64,000 bases of DNA from Saccharothrix sp. HUAS TT1 (GTDB lineage Bacteria; Actinomycetota; Actinomycetes; Mycobacteriales; Pseudonocardiaceae), in NCBI RefSeq assembly GCF_040744945.1, contig NZ_CP160453.1, positions 6,634,001 to 6,698,000 of the forward strand. The letters are read 5' to 3'. Of the stretch, positions 34,412 through 42,448 are shown piece by piece. The notes beneath the pieces are model-generated. The model made no database searches. It had not been told where the DNA came from and saw only the letters and a list, made by a program, of their open reading frames with translations. The position numbers and the translations under genes were made by a program. The stretch's first letter is position 1. Each line of letters opens with the position of its first letter.

Positions 34412-34848
34412 CAGGAGGACCTTCGAGCGGCGGGCAGGCTCGCCGCGGTCGTGCCGCGCGGCGCCGACGACAGGTACGTGCCGACCCGCTTGACCAGCAT
34501 GTTCATCTCATAGGCGATCATGCCCATGTCGGAGTCCTCTTCGCCCAGGACCGCCAGGCAGGCGCCGTGGCCCGCGGCGGTGACGAAGAGGTAGGCGTGC
34601 TCCATCTCGACGATGGTCTGCCGCACCGCGCCGCCGCCGAAGTGCCGGCCGGTGCCGCGGGCCAGGCTCTGGAACGCCGACGCCATCGCGGACAGGTGGT
34701 CCGAGTCGTCCTTCGAGAGCCCTGGTGAACGGCCCAGCAGCAGGCCGTCGGCGGAGAGGACCACCGCGTGTCGCGCTCCGACCACCCGGCCGACCAGGTC
34801 CTCCAACAACCAGTTCAGTTCGTTGTGCTGGCTGGTCATGTCGTTCAT
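34411..34848 (-). CDS. cvnB: Roadblock/LC7 protein (CvnB)
   Basis: A 145-residue protein with one roadblock/LC7 domain (LNWLLEDLVGRVVGARHAVVLSADGLLLG to YEMNMLVKRVGTYL). In actinobacteria such proteins partner the CvnD GTPase and likely tune its activity. GGAAGGG lies 7 bases before the ATG. The order histidine-kinase-like, roadblock, DUF742, GTPase is the canonical conservon. Confidence 0.9.
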   Translation of the reverse strand: MNDMTSQHNELNWLLEDLVGRVVGARHAVVLSADGLLLGRSPGLSKDDSDHLSAMASAFQSLARGTGRHFGGGAVRQTIVEMEHAYLFVTAAGHGACLAVLGEEDSDMGMIAYEMNMLVKRVGTYLSSAPRGTTAASLPAARRSS

Positions 34849-34892
34849 CGGGTTGCCCTTCCGGTTTCCAGTCGTCCGGCCACTGCTGCTGA

Positions 34893-37313
34893 TCAGGGTT
34901 CGAGGTCGTCGGCGGGTGTCCGACGGGCGTCACGCGTGCCCCGTTGGAACGCCGCCAGGCCCTTGCGGACCTTCTCCGCGGACTTCTCGGGATCGACCTC
35001 GGGGAGCGGTTCGGGCGAAGGGTGGAAATCGTTGCGCACCAACTGGGGCGCCAGGTTCTGCTGGCGGCGCCTGCGTGGCAGTTCGGGTCGGTCGGCGGCG
35101 CCGTTGGCCGACTCCGGCTCATCGGCGGGCCACTCGGCGGTGGCCCGCTTCCGCTGCGGGAGCTCCAGCTCGCCGCTGCGCTGCGACAGGTCCAGCCCGC
35201 CGCTCAGTCGTTCGACCTCGGGGAGGGGATCGGAGCTGACCGCGGCCTCGGCCTGCGCCCAGAACCCCTCGAGGTCTCGGGAACCGTCGGGAAACCTGGC
35301 GTCTCGCACTGAGTTGTCGCCCTGCTCCGGGATGTCGTGGAAGGTGCGGCGCGGTAGCTGCCGGGTCTCGGCGGGCTCCGTGGCCGTGGTGGGGCCCGCG
35401 ACGATCGCGGACGGGATGAGGACCATCGCCAGCGTGCCGCCGTAGGGCGAGTCGCGCAGCTCGACGTGGACACCGCGGCGGGCGGCCAGTCGGGCGACGA
35501 CGAACAGGCCGAGCCGCGACTCGCCGCGCAGGCGCATCGCGTCGAACTCCGGCGGGTCGGCCAGCATCGCGTTGTGCTGCTCCCGGTCCTCGGGGTTGAT
35601 GCCGAGCCCGTGGTCCTCGATCTCGACCACGATGCCCTGGGGCACCTCGCTCGCGTGCACCTGCACCTGGGACCTCGGCGAGGAGAACGCGGTGGCGTTG
35701 TCCACGAGTTCGGCGATCAGGTGGATGGTGTCCGCGACGGCCGCGCCGACCAGCGCGGTGTCCGGGACCGGGTTGACCTTGACCCGGACGTACTGCTCGG
35801 TCTCGGCGACCGCGGCGCGCAGCACGTCGAGCAGGCGGACGGGCTTGCGCCACTGCCTGCCCGGCTGCTCGCCGGCGAGGATGATCAGGTTCTCCGCGTT
35901 GCGGCGGGCCCGGGTGGCGAGGTGGTCGAGCTGGAACAGCGCGTCCAGCTGCTCCGGGTTCTCCTCCTCGCGCTCCAGCTTGTCCAGGATCTTCAGCTGG
36001 CGGTGCACCAGCCCCTGGTTGCGGTGCGCGATGTCGAGGAAGACCCGGTTCACGCCCTCGCGGGCCTGGCTCTCCTTCACGGCCGCGGCGACGGCGGTGT
36101 ACTGGGCGGCGTTGAACGCGTCGGCCACCTGGCCGATCTCGTCGCTGCCGTAGTCCAGCGGCGGCACCTCGACCTCCACGTCGACGTGCTTGCCCTCGCG
36201 GAGCCGGTCGACGATGTCGGGCAGCCGCTCGTGCGCCAGGGTCAGCGAGTCCTTCTTCAACGCCGTGAGGCGGGTGATCAGGGCGCGGTTGACCAGGCGG
36301 TTCGACGTGCGGATCGCGATCAGGATGCCGATGATCACGGCGAGCAGCGCGACCAGGCTGCCGATCAGCACGGTGCGGAACTTGCTCTCACCGCGCGACA
36401 TGGTGACGCCCACCGCGCTCGACGCCTGCTCGCTGACCAGCGCCGTCAGCTCGTCCGAGATCGGGCCGCTGACGTTCTGCCACTCCTGCAGCGACCCGGC
36501 GTTGGACGGCTTCGGGCCGTTCTGGATCAGCCTGCCCTCGAACTCGACCAGCCGCTTCCACTGGTCGCCCTCGATCATGAACTGGTAGTGCTCGCGCACC
36601 TCGGGCCGGGCGTAGGGGGCGATCGAGTCGTACGAGGAGTGGTAGGCGCCGACCAGGTTGGCGAACTCGATGTGCTCCTCGGGCGAGAACTGCCCGGCGG
36701 CCAGGGCGCTCGACGCGAGCGACGTGGCGCGGGACATCCAGTCGGCCGCCTTGAAGTACTCGGTGGCGGTGATGGCGCCCTTGACGGACTCGTGGTCGGG
36801 CACCACGCGGGCCTGCACGCTGAACAGCGCGTCACCGGCGTCGAGGAGGCTGTTGTAGTACGTGTAGATCTCGGTCTTGGACGCCCGGTCGGCTTCGAGG
36901 GCGGCGCGGCGCTGCGGCAGCTGGTCCAGCAGCACGTTCAGCGCGTTGATCTTCTCGACGATCTCCGGCGGCGCCTGCTCGGCCAGCTCGGTGAACGCCG
37001 TGCGCATCTCCTCGACCGCCCGGTCCGTCTCCTCCTGCTGGACCTCCAGGTCGCTGGTGCCGCGGTCGGGCTGGCTCAGCGCCGTCATGCTCAGCTCGCG
37101 CTCCTTCTGCAGCGCGGCGAAGGTCTGCACGGCCGGGATCGAGGCGTCCTTGACGCCGACGGCGACGGCGCGCAGGTAGAAGCCGTCGAACAGGGTGTAC
37201 GACGAGAACAGCGCCCACATGATGAGCAGGACGATGCTGGGGACGACGACGACGCCGGTGAGTCGCGACCGAATCGTCTTGTAGTTCGTCTCCGTGGTGC
37301 TCTTCTGCTTCAC
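34893..37313 (-). CDS. cvnA: Conservon sensor kinase-like protein (CvnA) with nitrate-sensing-type domain
   Basis: About 806 residues. The first membrane helix lies near 18-40 and the second near 315-337, bracketing an all-helical extracytoplasmic domain of the nitrate/nitrite-sensing (NIT) type. A HAMP-like segment follows, then a HATPase (ELVDNATAFSSP and EDHGLGINPEDREQHN, with RLGLFVVARLAARRGV), and a disordered C-terminal tail of about 180 residues. There is no clear phospho-accepting histidine, as usual for CvnA. The GTG 37313 has GGAG upstream; a longer frame to 37403 exists. It probably signals through the three downstream gene products. Confidence 0.88.
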   Translation of the reverse strand: MKQKSTTETNYKTIRSRLTGVVVVPSIVLLIMWALFSSYTLFDGFYLRAVAVGVKDASIPAVQTFAALQKERELSMTALSQPDRGTSDLEVQQEETDRAVEEMRTAFTELAEQAPPEIVEKINALNVLLDQLPQRRAALEADRASKTEIYTYYNSLLDAGDALFSVQARVVPDHESVKGAITATEYFKAADWMSRATSLASSALAAGQFSPEEHIEFANLVGAYHSSYDSIAPYARPEVREHYQFMIEGDQWKRLVEFEGRLIQNGPKPSNAGSLQEWQNVSGPISDELTALVSEQASSAVGVTMSRGESKFRTVLIGSLVALLAVIIGILIAIRTSNRLVNRALITRLTALKKDSLTLAHERLPDIVDRLREGKHVDVEVEVPPLDYGSDEIGQVADAFNAAQYTAVAAAVKESQAREGVNRVFLDIAHRNQGLVHRQLKILDKLEREEENPEQLDALFQLDHLATRARRNAENLIILAGEQPGRQWRKPVRLLDVLRAAVAETEQYVRVKVNPVPDTALVGAAVADTIHLIAELVDNATAFSSPRSQVQVHASEVPQGIVVEIEDHGLGINPEDREQHNAMLADPPEFDAMRLRGESRLGLFVVARLAARRGVHVELRDSPYGGTLAMVLIPSAIVAGPTTATEPAETRQLPRRTFHDIPEQGDNSVRDARFPDGSRDLEGFWAQAEAAVSSDPLPEVERLSGGLDLSQRSGELELPQRKRATAEWPADEPESANGAADRPELPRRRRQQNLAPQLVRNDFHPSPEPLPEVDPEKSAEKVRKGLAAFQRGTRDARRTPADDLEP

Positions 37314-37525
37314 AGCGCTCCGCAGCCTCGTCCGTTGCCAGGTCAGGCGCAGCACTAGGACCGCTGACTCTTCTTCACCCGATCGGCGATGGAACGGTAA
37401 CACCCGAAGATCATTATTACGAAGAGGCAGCGATCACTTGCGCGACGCGACGATGAGGTTACCCAGTCGAGTGATGCCCCGAACAGGGGGCCGATGTGAA
37501 CTTCTTGGCATCGGCCCCCCGACTT

Positions 37526-38455
37526 TCACGCCTTCGGGACCGATACGGCGTCGTACGTCGTCGTGGGCGTGGGCGGGGTGGTGAACCGGGCGTTCGGCAG
37601 GTAGAGCCGGTTGGCGAACGCGGCGACCGTCGTCGGCACGTCGAACCGCTCATCGGTGATCTTTGTCACCAGGGTCCCGCTCGACCCGTCCCGGGACAGC
37701 GAGAACACCGCCACGGTGTTCAACCGGTTCTGCACGACGTAGAGCGTGCGACCCTCGACCAGCAACCCGTCTCCGCTGGTCAGCACCTCGCCGCCCAGGT
37801 CGACCAGGGTCGTGCGGCCGGACCTCGGGTCGACCCGGTGCAGTTGGCCGGTGTTGCTCTGGACGATCAACAGGGACTTCCCGTCAGGCGTCTCCGCGAT
37901 GCCGTTGGCGTTGTTCACGCCGGGCGTGAGGACGAAGTCGCCGGACAGCGGAATCCCGACGTGCGACTCGGACAAACCGCCGCGCCGACCGAAGTCGACG
38001 CGATAGAGCACCGCCTTGCGCGAGTCGGTGAAGTAGGCGGCGCCGTCGGTGATCACCACGTCGTTGACGAAAGTGTCCGAGTCCGAGGCGAACCGGTACG
38101 ACTTGAGGATTTCTCCACTTCGCGCGTCGACCACCCGTCCGTCACCACCGGCGCCACCGGCGACGAACAACCTCTTCCGCCGATCGACCTTCAACCCGAC
38201 CGAAGCCGTCCCGGGCCCCTGGCTGAACACCTCCCCGCGCCCCGTGCGGAGATCGACCCGGAACAGGTCCCCGTCCGCCCGCGACCCGAAGTAGGCGACC
38301 GGCGCCCCGCCGATCGCGATGCCCTCCGGCAGGAAGCCGTCGGGCAGGGGGAAGTCGGTCGGGAACGGGTGCGCTTGCGCTGCGGCGGCGGGCGCGGCGG
38401 TGACCAGGGAGACCCCCAGCACCACGGCGGCCAGCGCACCGAGTGTGCGAGACAT
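37526..38455 (-). CDS. Secreted SMP-30/NHL-like beta-propeller protein
   Basis: A 309-residue protein with a signal peptide (SRTLGALAAVVLGVSLV, cleavage near AQA at about 25) followed by repeated blades such as YFGSRADGDLFRVDLRTG, LFVAGGAGGDGRVVDARSG and LLIVQSNTGQLHRVDPRSG. This is a gluconolactonase-like six-bladed propeller fold. It is extracellular, and its substrate is not predictable. GAGGAG lies 5 bases before the ATG. The upstream region holds two GACAG heptamers 11 bp apart that match the SARP-type site at 42278. Confidence 0.82.
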   Translation of the reverse strand: MSRTLGALAAVVLGVSLVTAAPAAAAQAHPFPTDFPLPDGFLPEGIAIGGAPVAYFGSRADGDLFRVDLRTGRGEVFSQGPGTASVGLKVDRRKRLFVAGGAGGDGRVVDARSGEILKSYRFASDSDTFVNDVVITDGAAYFTDSRKAVLYRVDFGRRGGLSESHVGIPLSGDFVLTPGVNNANGIAETPDGKSLLIVQSNTGQLHRVDPRSGRTTLVDLGGEVLTSGDGLLVEGRTLYVVQNRLNTVAVFSLSRDGSSGTLVTKITDERFDVPTTVAAFANRLYLPNARFTTPPTPTTTYDAVSVPKA

Positions 38456-38534
38456 GACCACTCCTCTTCGCTCGTGAACTCGCTCGTGAAACGTCTCCGA
38501 GTGTCGCGCAGTGGTCAGCGCGCGCCTGGGCTCC

Positions 38535-38552
38535 GACAGCTGATCGACAGGA
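38535..38552. promoter_or_regulatory. Two-heptamer SARP-like site
   Basis: GACAGCT and GACAGGA are separated by GATC, giving 11-bp spacing of the GACAG core. The same arrangement occurs three times at 42278-42306 next to a SARP gene. The site is 80-97 bp upstream of the secreted propeller gene. No good -10 lies at the standard distance, so activity is uncertain. Confidence 0.5.
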
Positions 38553-38567
38553 CCTTGGACCACGCGC

Positions 38568-38607
38568 CCACAGTCCCGGAGTTGCCGCAGCAACTCCGGG
38601 ACTGTGG
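38568..38607 (-). terminator. Perfect 17-bp hairpin after the YWSIN peptide gene
   Basis: CCACAGTCCCGGAGTTG and its exact complement are separated by a 6-base loop. It begins 7 bases after the stop of the small peptide gene on the minus strand, giving that gene its own transcript end. Confidence 0.85.
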
Positions 38608-38614
38608 CACGGCG

Positions 38615-38758
38615 TCAGGCGCCGCGGTTCACAGGACCTCTGGCGACGCCGTTGATCGACCAGTAGTCGGTCTCATCGGCGTTGATCGACCAGTAGTGGG
38701 CCCCGATCGGGTTTGCCGCCATCCCCAGAAGGGTGAGGGAGACGAAGACCCGCTTCAC
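38615..38758 (-). CDS. Small secreted peptide precursor with two YWSIN repeats
   Basis: A 47-residue frame with a GTG start; a second GTG at 38770 would add four residues. The N-terminus is a short signal sequence (basic KR, then a hydrophobic core to about residue 20, ending NPIGA). The mature part carries two copies of YWSIN (residues 22-26 and 32-36), preceded by H and D, then a GVARGPVNRGA tail. A perfect 17-bp terminator starts 7 bases after the stop. It lies downstream of the SARP-type gene and upstream of a secreted propeller gene. I know no family for it; a signalling peptide, RiPP precursor or toxin are possible. Confidence 0.6.
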   Translation of the reverse strand: MKRVFVSLTLLGMAANPIGAHYWSINADETDYWSINGVARGPVNRGA

Positions 38759-38770
38759 TCGAAGGAACAC

Positions 38771-39206
38771 GATCGATTCCGTTGCCTTCCGCTAATCATC
38801 CTTGACCCCCGGCCAACGCCGGAGGTGCGGGAATCCTGGCAGAGCGCTGCTCAGGCTCCCCAATAGGGGTGGAATCGCGCAGGTAGTCCAGATGATCGAA
38901 GGCGGGCACGAACCCAGCCACTATCGAGTGATCTCGAGGCCGGAGGGCTACCTCGCTGGTCAGCAGCGGCAAGCCAGCCCGACCGAGACGACTCCTAACG
39001 TCGCAAGATACACCCATCCGGATGGTCACCGAAAGTGATCGGACCAGCGGTATGTGCCCCACTCGTGCAGATTGTTCGTCACCCGATCCCTCAAGCGCAC
39101 ACCCAGGCGACATCGACCCTAAAATTGCGGTCTACTCGGTGTTACCCAACCGGATGTCCGTCTTGGTGGCAATGCCCGAGCGAGCGCGTTCGCGCGCTAG
39201 GCCGCT
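38771..39206. other. Gap between the SARP-type gene and the peptide gene
   Basis: This 436-bp stretch is less GC-rich than its neighbours. Open frames in it have poor codon bias, so no gene is supported. It must contain the promoter of the peptide gene, but no clear -35/-10 pair was found. A CCCC-AATA-GGGG inverted repeat lies near 38859-38870. Confidence 0.4.
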
Positions 39207-42188
39207 TCACCGAGCCTCGCGCTCCATTTCAGGGTGCCCGTCCGTCGACCCCGACGGCTGATGCGGACTCCGCGACGCGGGGACGGTGCGCTCGCCGTCG
39301 AACGGGTCGAGCCTCGCCGCCACTGCCGCGGCCCTCGGGTCACCGGCGTCGGCGAAGATCTTGAACGCCTGCGCCCAGCCCTCCAGGGCTGCCGCCCGCG
39401 CCTTCGCCGCCCACCTCAGCTCACCGAGCAGGACCAGCGCTTCAGCCTTCGACCTGGAGTTCCCGACGCGGTCGTAGAGCTCGACGGCTCGGCGCGCGCC
39501 GTAGGTCGCGCCGAGCAGGTCACCGCCGTCCCGCCGGATCGTCGCCAGGACTTCGCAGGCGTGCGCTGCCACTGCCTGGTCCCTGGTGCGCATGTGCAGG
39601 CTGATCGCTCGGTTGACATAGTCCTCAGCGGTGCGCAGCTCGCCCTGCCGCCGGTGGAGCTCGGCCAGTTCTCCGAGGGTGTCCGCCTGACCGGCCAGGT
39701 TGCCAAGCCGCTCGCGCAGGTCCAGCGCCCGGTGGAACAGCTTCGCGGCGTCCACGCGGTTGTTCCGGTCCATCGCCACCACGCCCAACCGGTGCAGGGT
39801 TCCCGCCTCCAGGTCGCCATAGGCCACTTCGCCGACGATGCTCAAGACCTCTTGGTAGCGAACGACTCCGTCGTCGATCCTGCCTTCGGCGACGTCGACG
39901 CGTGCCAGCAGGTGCAGCGACACCGCGATGCCGTGCCCGCTGCCGATCGACCTGGCCATCAGGTGCGCGCGGTGGAAGTGCTTGCGCGCTTCGAGGAACG
40001 CGGACTGCTGGAAGTACACCAGGCCGAGGTCGTTGTACGCGGCGGCCTCCGCGTCGCCGTCGTCCTCCAGTTGCGCCGAGCCGACCGCGAGCGTGAGGAC
40101 GGCTCGGGCCTCTTCGTAGTAGCCGCACCTCCGGAACATGTCGCTGAGCACGTGGGCCATCCGGCACACGCGGGAGTGCATGCCCCGACGCGAGGCCAGG
40201 TCGATGACCGCGCAGAGGTTGGCCCGCTCTTCGATGAACCAGTCCTGCGCCCCGCGGTCGTGGTCGAAGTCGAGTGGCAAGACGCCCGCTACCGGATCAC
40301 CGACCGCGACGCCGCCGCGATACGGGAAAGCCACCGAGTCCGCCGCCTTCGCGGTGTGCAGGAAGAAGTCGACGAGTCGGTGTTCGGCGAGATCGCGCTC
40401 CTGCTCCGCTTCGTCCGCTCGCGCGCACTCCTCGGCGTAGTCGCGCAACAGGTCGTGGAAGCGGTACCGGTACAGGGAACCGGGCTGTTCGAGGAGGTGC
40501 GCCGACGCCAGCAGTTCGAGGCAGTCCAACGCGATCGACTTGGTCGTGCCGAGGATCGCGGCCACCGCGTCGATGCTCAGGTCCGGTCCGGGATGCAGGC
40601 CGAGCAGTCGGAACGCCCGCCGGTCCTGTGTCGACAGCATGCGGTAAGACCACGAGAACACCGTCTTGAGGCTGATGTCCCCACCGGCGCCGTGGTTGCC
40701 GAGGTTCAACAGCCGGCGCTCGTCCCCCAGTCGCGCCACGAACTCAGCGAGCGCCGCGCCGGGGCTCGCCGCGATGCGGTGGGCGACGATCTCCATGGCC
40801 AGCGGCAGACCACCGCACAGGACGCCCAGGTCCTCCACCGCGTATCTGTCGCGCACCGCCCGGTCGCCGATCCGCGCTTCGAGCATCCGGGCCGCTTCCG
40901 ACGGGCCGAGGGGTTCCACCGGGAATGCGCGCGGGCCCAGACCCGGCAACCGGTTGCGGCTCGTGACCAGGACGGTGCAGTCGCGCAGCAACGGGAGCAG
41001 TGGGGCGACTTGAGGTAGCCCGCGCACGTTGTCCAAGACCACGAGCGCCCGGCGGTCCTGCAAGGTCGACTCCAGCAGCCGCGCCCGCCGCTCGGTGGTG
41101 GTCAAGTGGTCCACGTCGATGCCCAGTGCTTCGAGAAAGCGATCGACTACGACGCTCGCGTCCAGCGCCCTGTCCGCCGCGAACCCCTTCAGGTCGCAGT
41201 GCAGCGCGCCATCGGGAAACGAGTCGGCCACCCGGTGTGCCCAGTGCAGCGCGAGTGCCGTCTTGCCGACACCCGCCGCACCGTGCAGCAGGACGACACC
41301 GGGCCGGGGTTCGCCCCTGGCGCACCCCGTCACCGCGTCGATCTTGGCGAGCAGGGCGTCGCGTCCCACGAAGCCCTCGACGTCGTGGGGCAACCGCCGC
41401 GGCGCGGCGGCACTTCGGCCGGACGCCCGTGTTTCCACGCGTGCCGGCTCGGCCAAGCCCTCGTAGAACTTCTTGAGCGTCGCCGCGGCAGCGTCTTCGA
41501 ACTCGTCTTGGAGACGACGGCGCATGGCGTAGTAGTAGGCGTCCATCTCGCTGCGCAGGTACAGGCCGCGCATGGCTTCCAACCTGCGCATCACCAGCGG
41601 CAGGTAGGCCGAGTCGGCGACCGGAAGGCCGTCGATGTGCCCGATCACGCCTCGGAAGTCGTTGTCCGCCAGGAGCTTCACGCACAACGCGTTTTGCATC
41701 GGCAGCCAGGTGTTCTCATGGGCCTGGCGACGCCACGCCCGCGCCGGTTCGCCAGGGAGGTCGGCGAGTGGGCTGTCGCCTGCCCAGTACTCCATCGCCT
41801 GACGGATCACCCGAAGCGCGTCCCGCGGCTCCGGGACGTCCCGTGACCGGTCGAGCAGCCGGGTCGACAGGAAGTAGTCGACATTCGTCCGAACAGCGGT
41901 CAGGCGGTAGCCCCCTTTTCGATTGTCCAATTCCACGCCGGCATTCATCAATTCCAAGGCATGCCTGATCCGACCGGAGTAGTTGTAGAACGTCTGCGCC
42001 AGGTTCCGGGGCAGCTTGTCATCTTCGGCCCACATCCACTCAACCAACTCGGAAGTGGTGAACCAGCTGCCTGGACTGGTCAACAGCACCCCGAGCATCC
42101 CTCGTGCCTTCGGCGTCGCCCAGCTCTTGTCCAACCGGAAACCGATGCGCAGCCGCGTCTCACCCAAGATCGAGAACAAGCAGGTCAC
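39207..42188 (-). CDS. AfsR/SARP-type STAND transcriptional regulator
   Basis: A 993-residue protein: a winged-helix DNA-binding domain (about 10-100, WFTTSELVEWMW to LDNRKGGYRL), a BTAD-like helical domain (about 105-250), an NB-ARC ATPase (P-loop LHGAAGVGKT at 301-310, ALVVLDNVRG, CTVLVTSRNRL) and a TPR array (about 690-960). AfsR/SARP proteins activate pathway genes by binding direct heptamer repeats. The GTG start has GAGGGG upstream. A triple-heptamer site lies 90 bp before it, shared with a divergent gene. The first domain is somewhat divergent, so classical SARP membership is probable but not certain. Confidence 0.88.
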   Translation of the reverse strand: MTCLFSILGETRLRIGFRLDKSWATPKARGMLGVLLTSPGSWFTTSELVEWMWAEDDKLPRNLAQTFYNYSGRIRHALELMNAGVELDNRKGGYRLTAVRTNVDYFLSTRLLDRSRDVPEPRDALRVIRQAMEYWAGDSPLADLPGEPARAWRRQAHENTWLPMQNALCVKLLADNDFRGVIGHIDGLPVADSAYLPLVMRRLEAMRGLYLRSEMDAYYYAMRRRLQDEFEDAAAATLKKFYEGLAEPARVETRASGRSAAAPRRLPHDVEGFVGRDALLAKIDAVTGCARGEPRPGVVLLHGAAGVGKTALALHWAHRVADSFPDGALHCDLKGFAADRALDASVVVDRFLEALGIDVDHLTTTERRARLLESTLQDRRALVVLDNVRGLPQVAPLLPLLRDCTVLVTSRNRLPGLGPRAFPVEPLGPSEAARMLEARIGDRAVRDRYAVEDLGVLCGGLPLAMEIVAHRIAASPGAALAEFVARLGDERRLLNLGNHGAGGDISLKTVFSWSYRMLSTQDRRAFRLLGLHPGPDLSIDAVAAILGTTKSIALDCLELLASAHLLEQPGSLYRYRFHDLLRDYAEECARADEAEQERDLAEHRLVDFFLHTAKAADSVAFPYRGGVAVGDPVAGVLPLDFDHDRGAQDWFIEERANLCAVIDLASRRGMHSRVCRMAHVLSDMFRRCGYYEEARAVLTLAVGSAQLEDDGDAEAAAYNDLGLVYFQQSAFLEARKHFHRAHLMARSIGSGHGIAVSLHLLARVDVAEGRIDDGVVRYQEVLSIVGEVAYGDLEAGTLHRLGVVAMDRNNRVDAAKLFHRALDLRERLGNLAGQADTLGELAELHRRQGELRTAEDYVNRAISLHMRTRDQAVAAHACEVLATIRRDGGDLLGATYGARRAVELYDRVGNSRSKAEALVLLGELRWAAKARAAALEGWAQAFKIFADAGDPRAAAVAARLDPFDGERTVPASRSPHQPSGSTDGHPEMEREAR

Positions 42189-42277
42189 AGCGCCACCCCT
42201 CGCTGACGTCCAGTCGGAGTCTGGCGCAGGGCGCAGCCAACGGGCAATTACTGTTGCGAGATCGCTATTCGAGTCCT

Positions 42278-42306
42278 GACAGAGGTTCGACAGGTACCGG
42301 ACAGGT
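42278..42306. promoter_or_regulatory. Triple direct-repeat SARP operator
   Basis: Heptamers GACAGAG, GACAGGT and GACAGGT are separated by exactly 4-bp spacers, so they repeat every 11 bp on one face of the helix. Exactly 8 bp after the last heptamer comes AATATT (42315-42320), a plausible -10 for the plus-strand gene at 42449; this 8-bp distance is what known SARP promoters show. Read the other way, AATAGC lies 8 bp beyond for the SARP gene itself. Both directions are possible. Confidence 0.75.
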
Positions 42307-42448
42307 CAGCCCGCAATATTGCGGAACCGCCCGCGCAAGTCCGCCTTGAACAGCGGGTAGAGGATTCTGGAAGACCTCAGCGCAGTGCTCCGACAGAGTC
42401 GTCGGCGATTCTCGTGCCAACTGTTCGAGCGGCATGATCGGAGGCAAC

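Noticed and set aside
38568..38607. The perfect hairpin as an insertion-sequence end
   Set aside because: It has a 6-base loop, no target duplication and no transposase nearby; its position right after a stop fits a terminator.
38796..39113. Short open frames on both strands of the gap downstream of the SARP-type gene
   Set aside because: Codon bias is poor, no ribosome sites were seen, and no recognisable domain is present.
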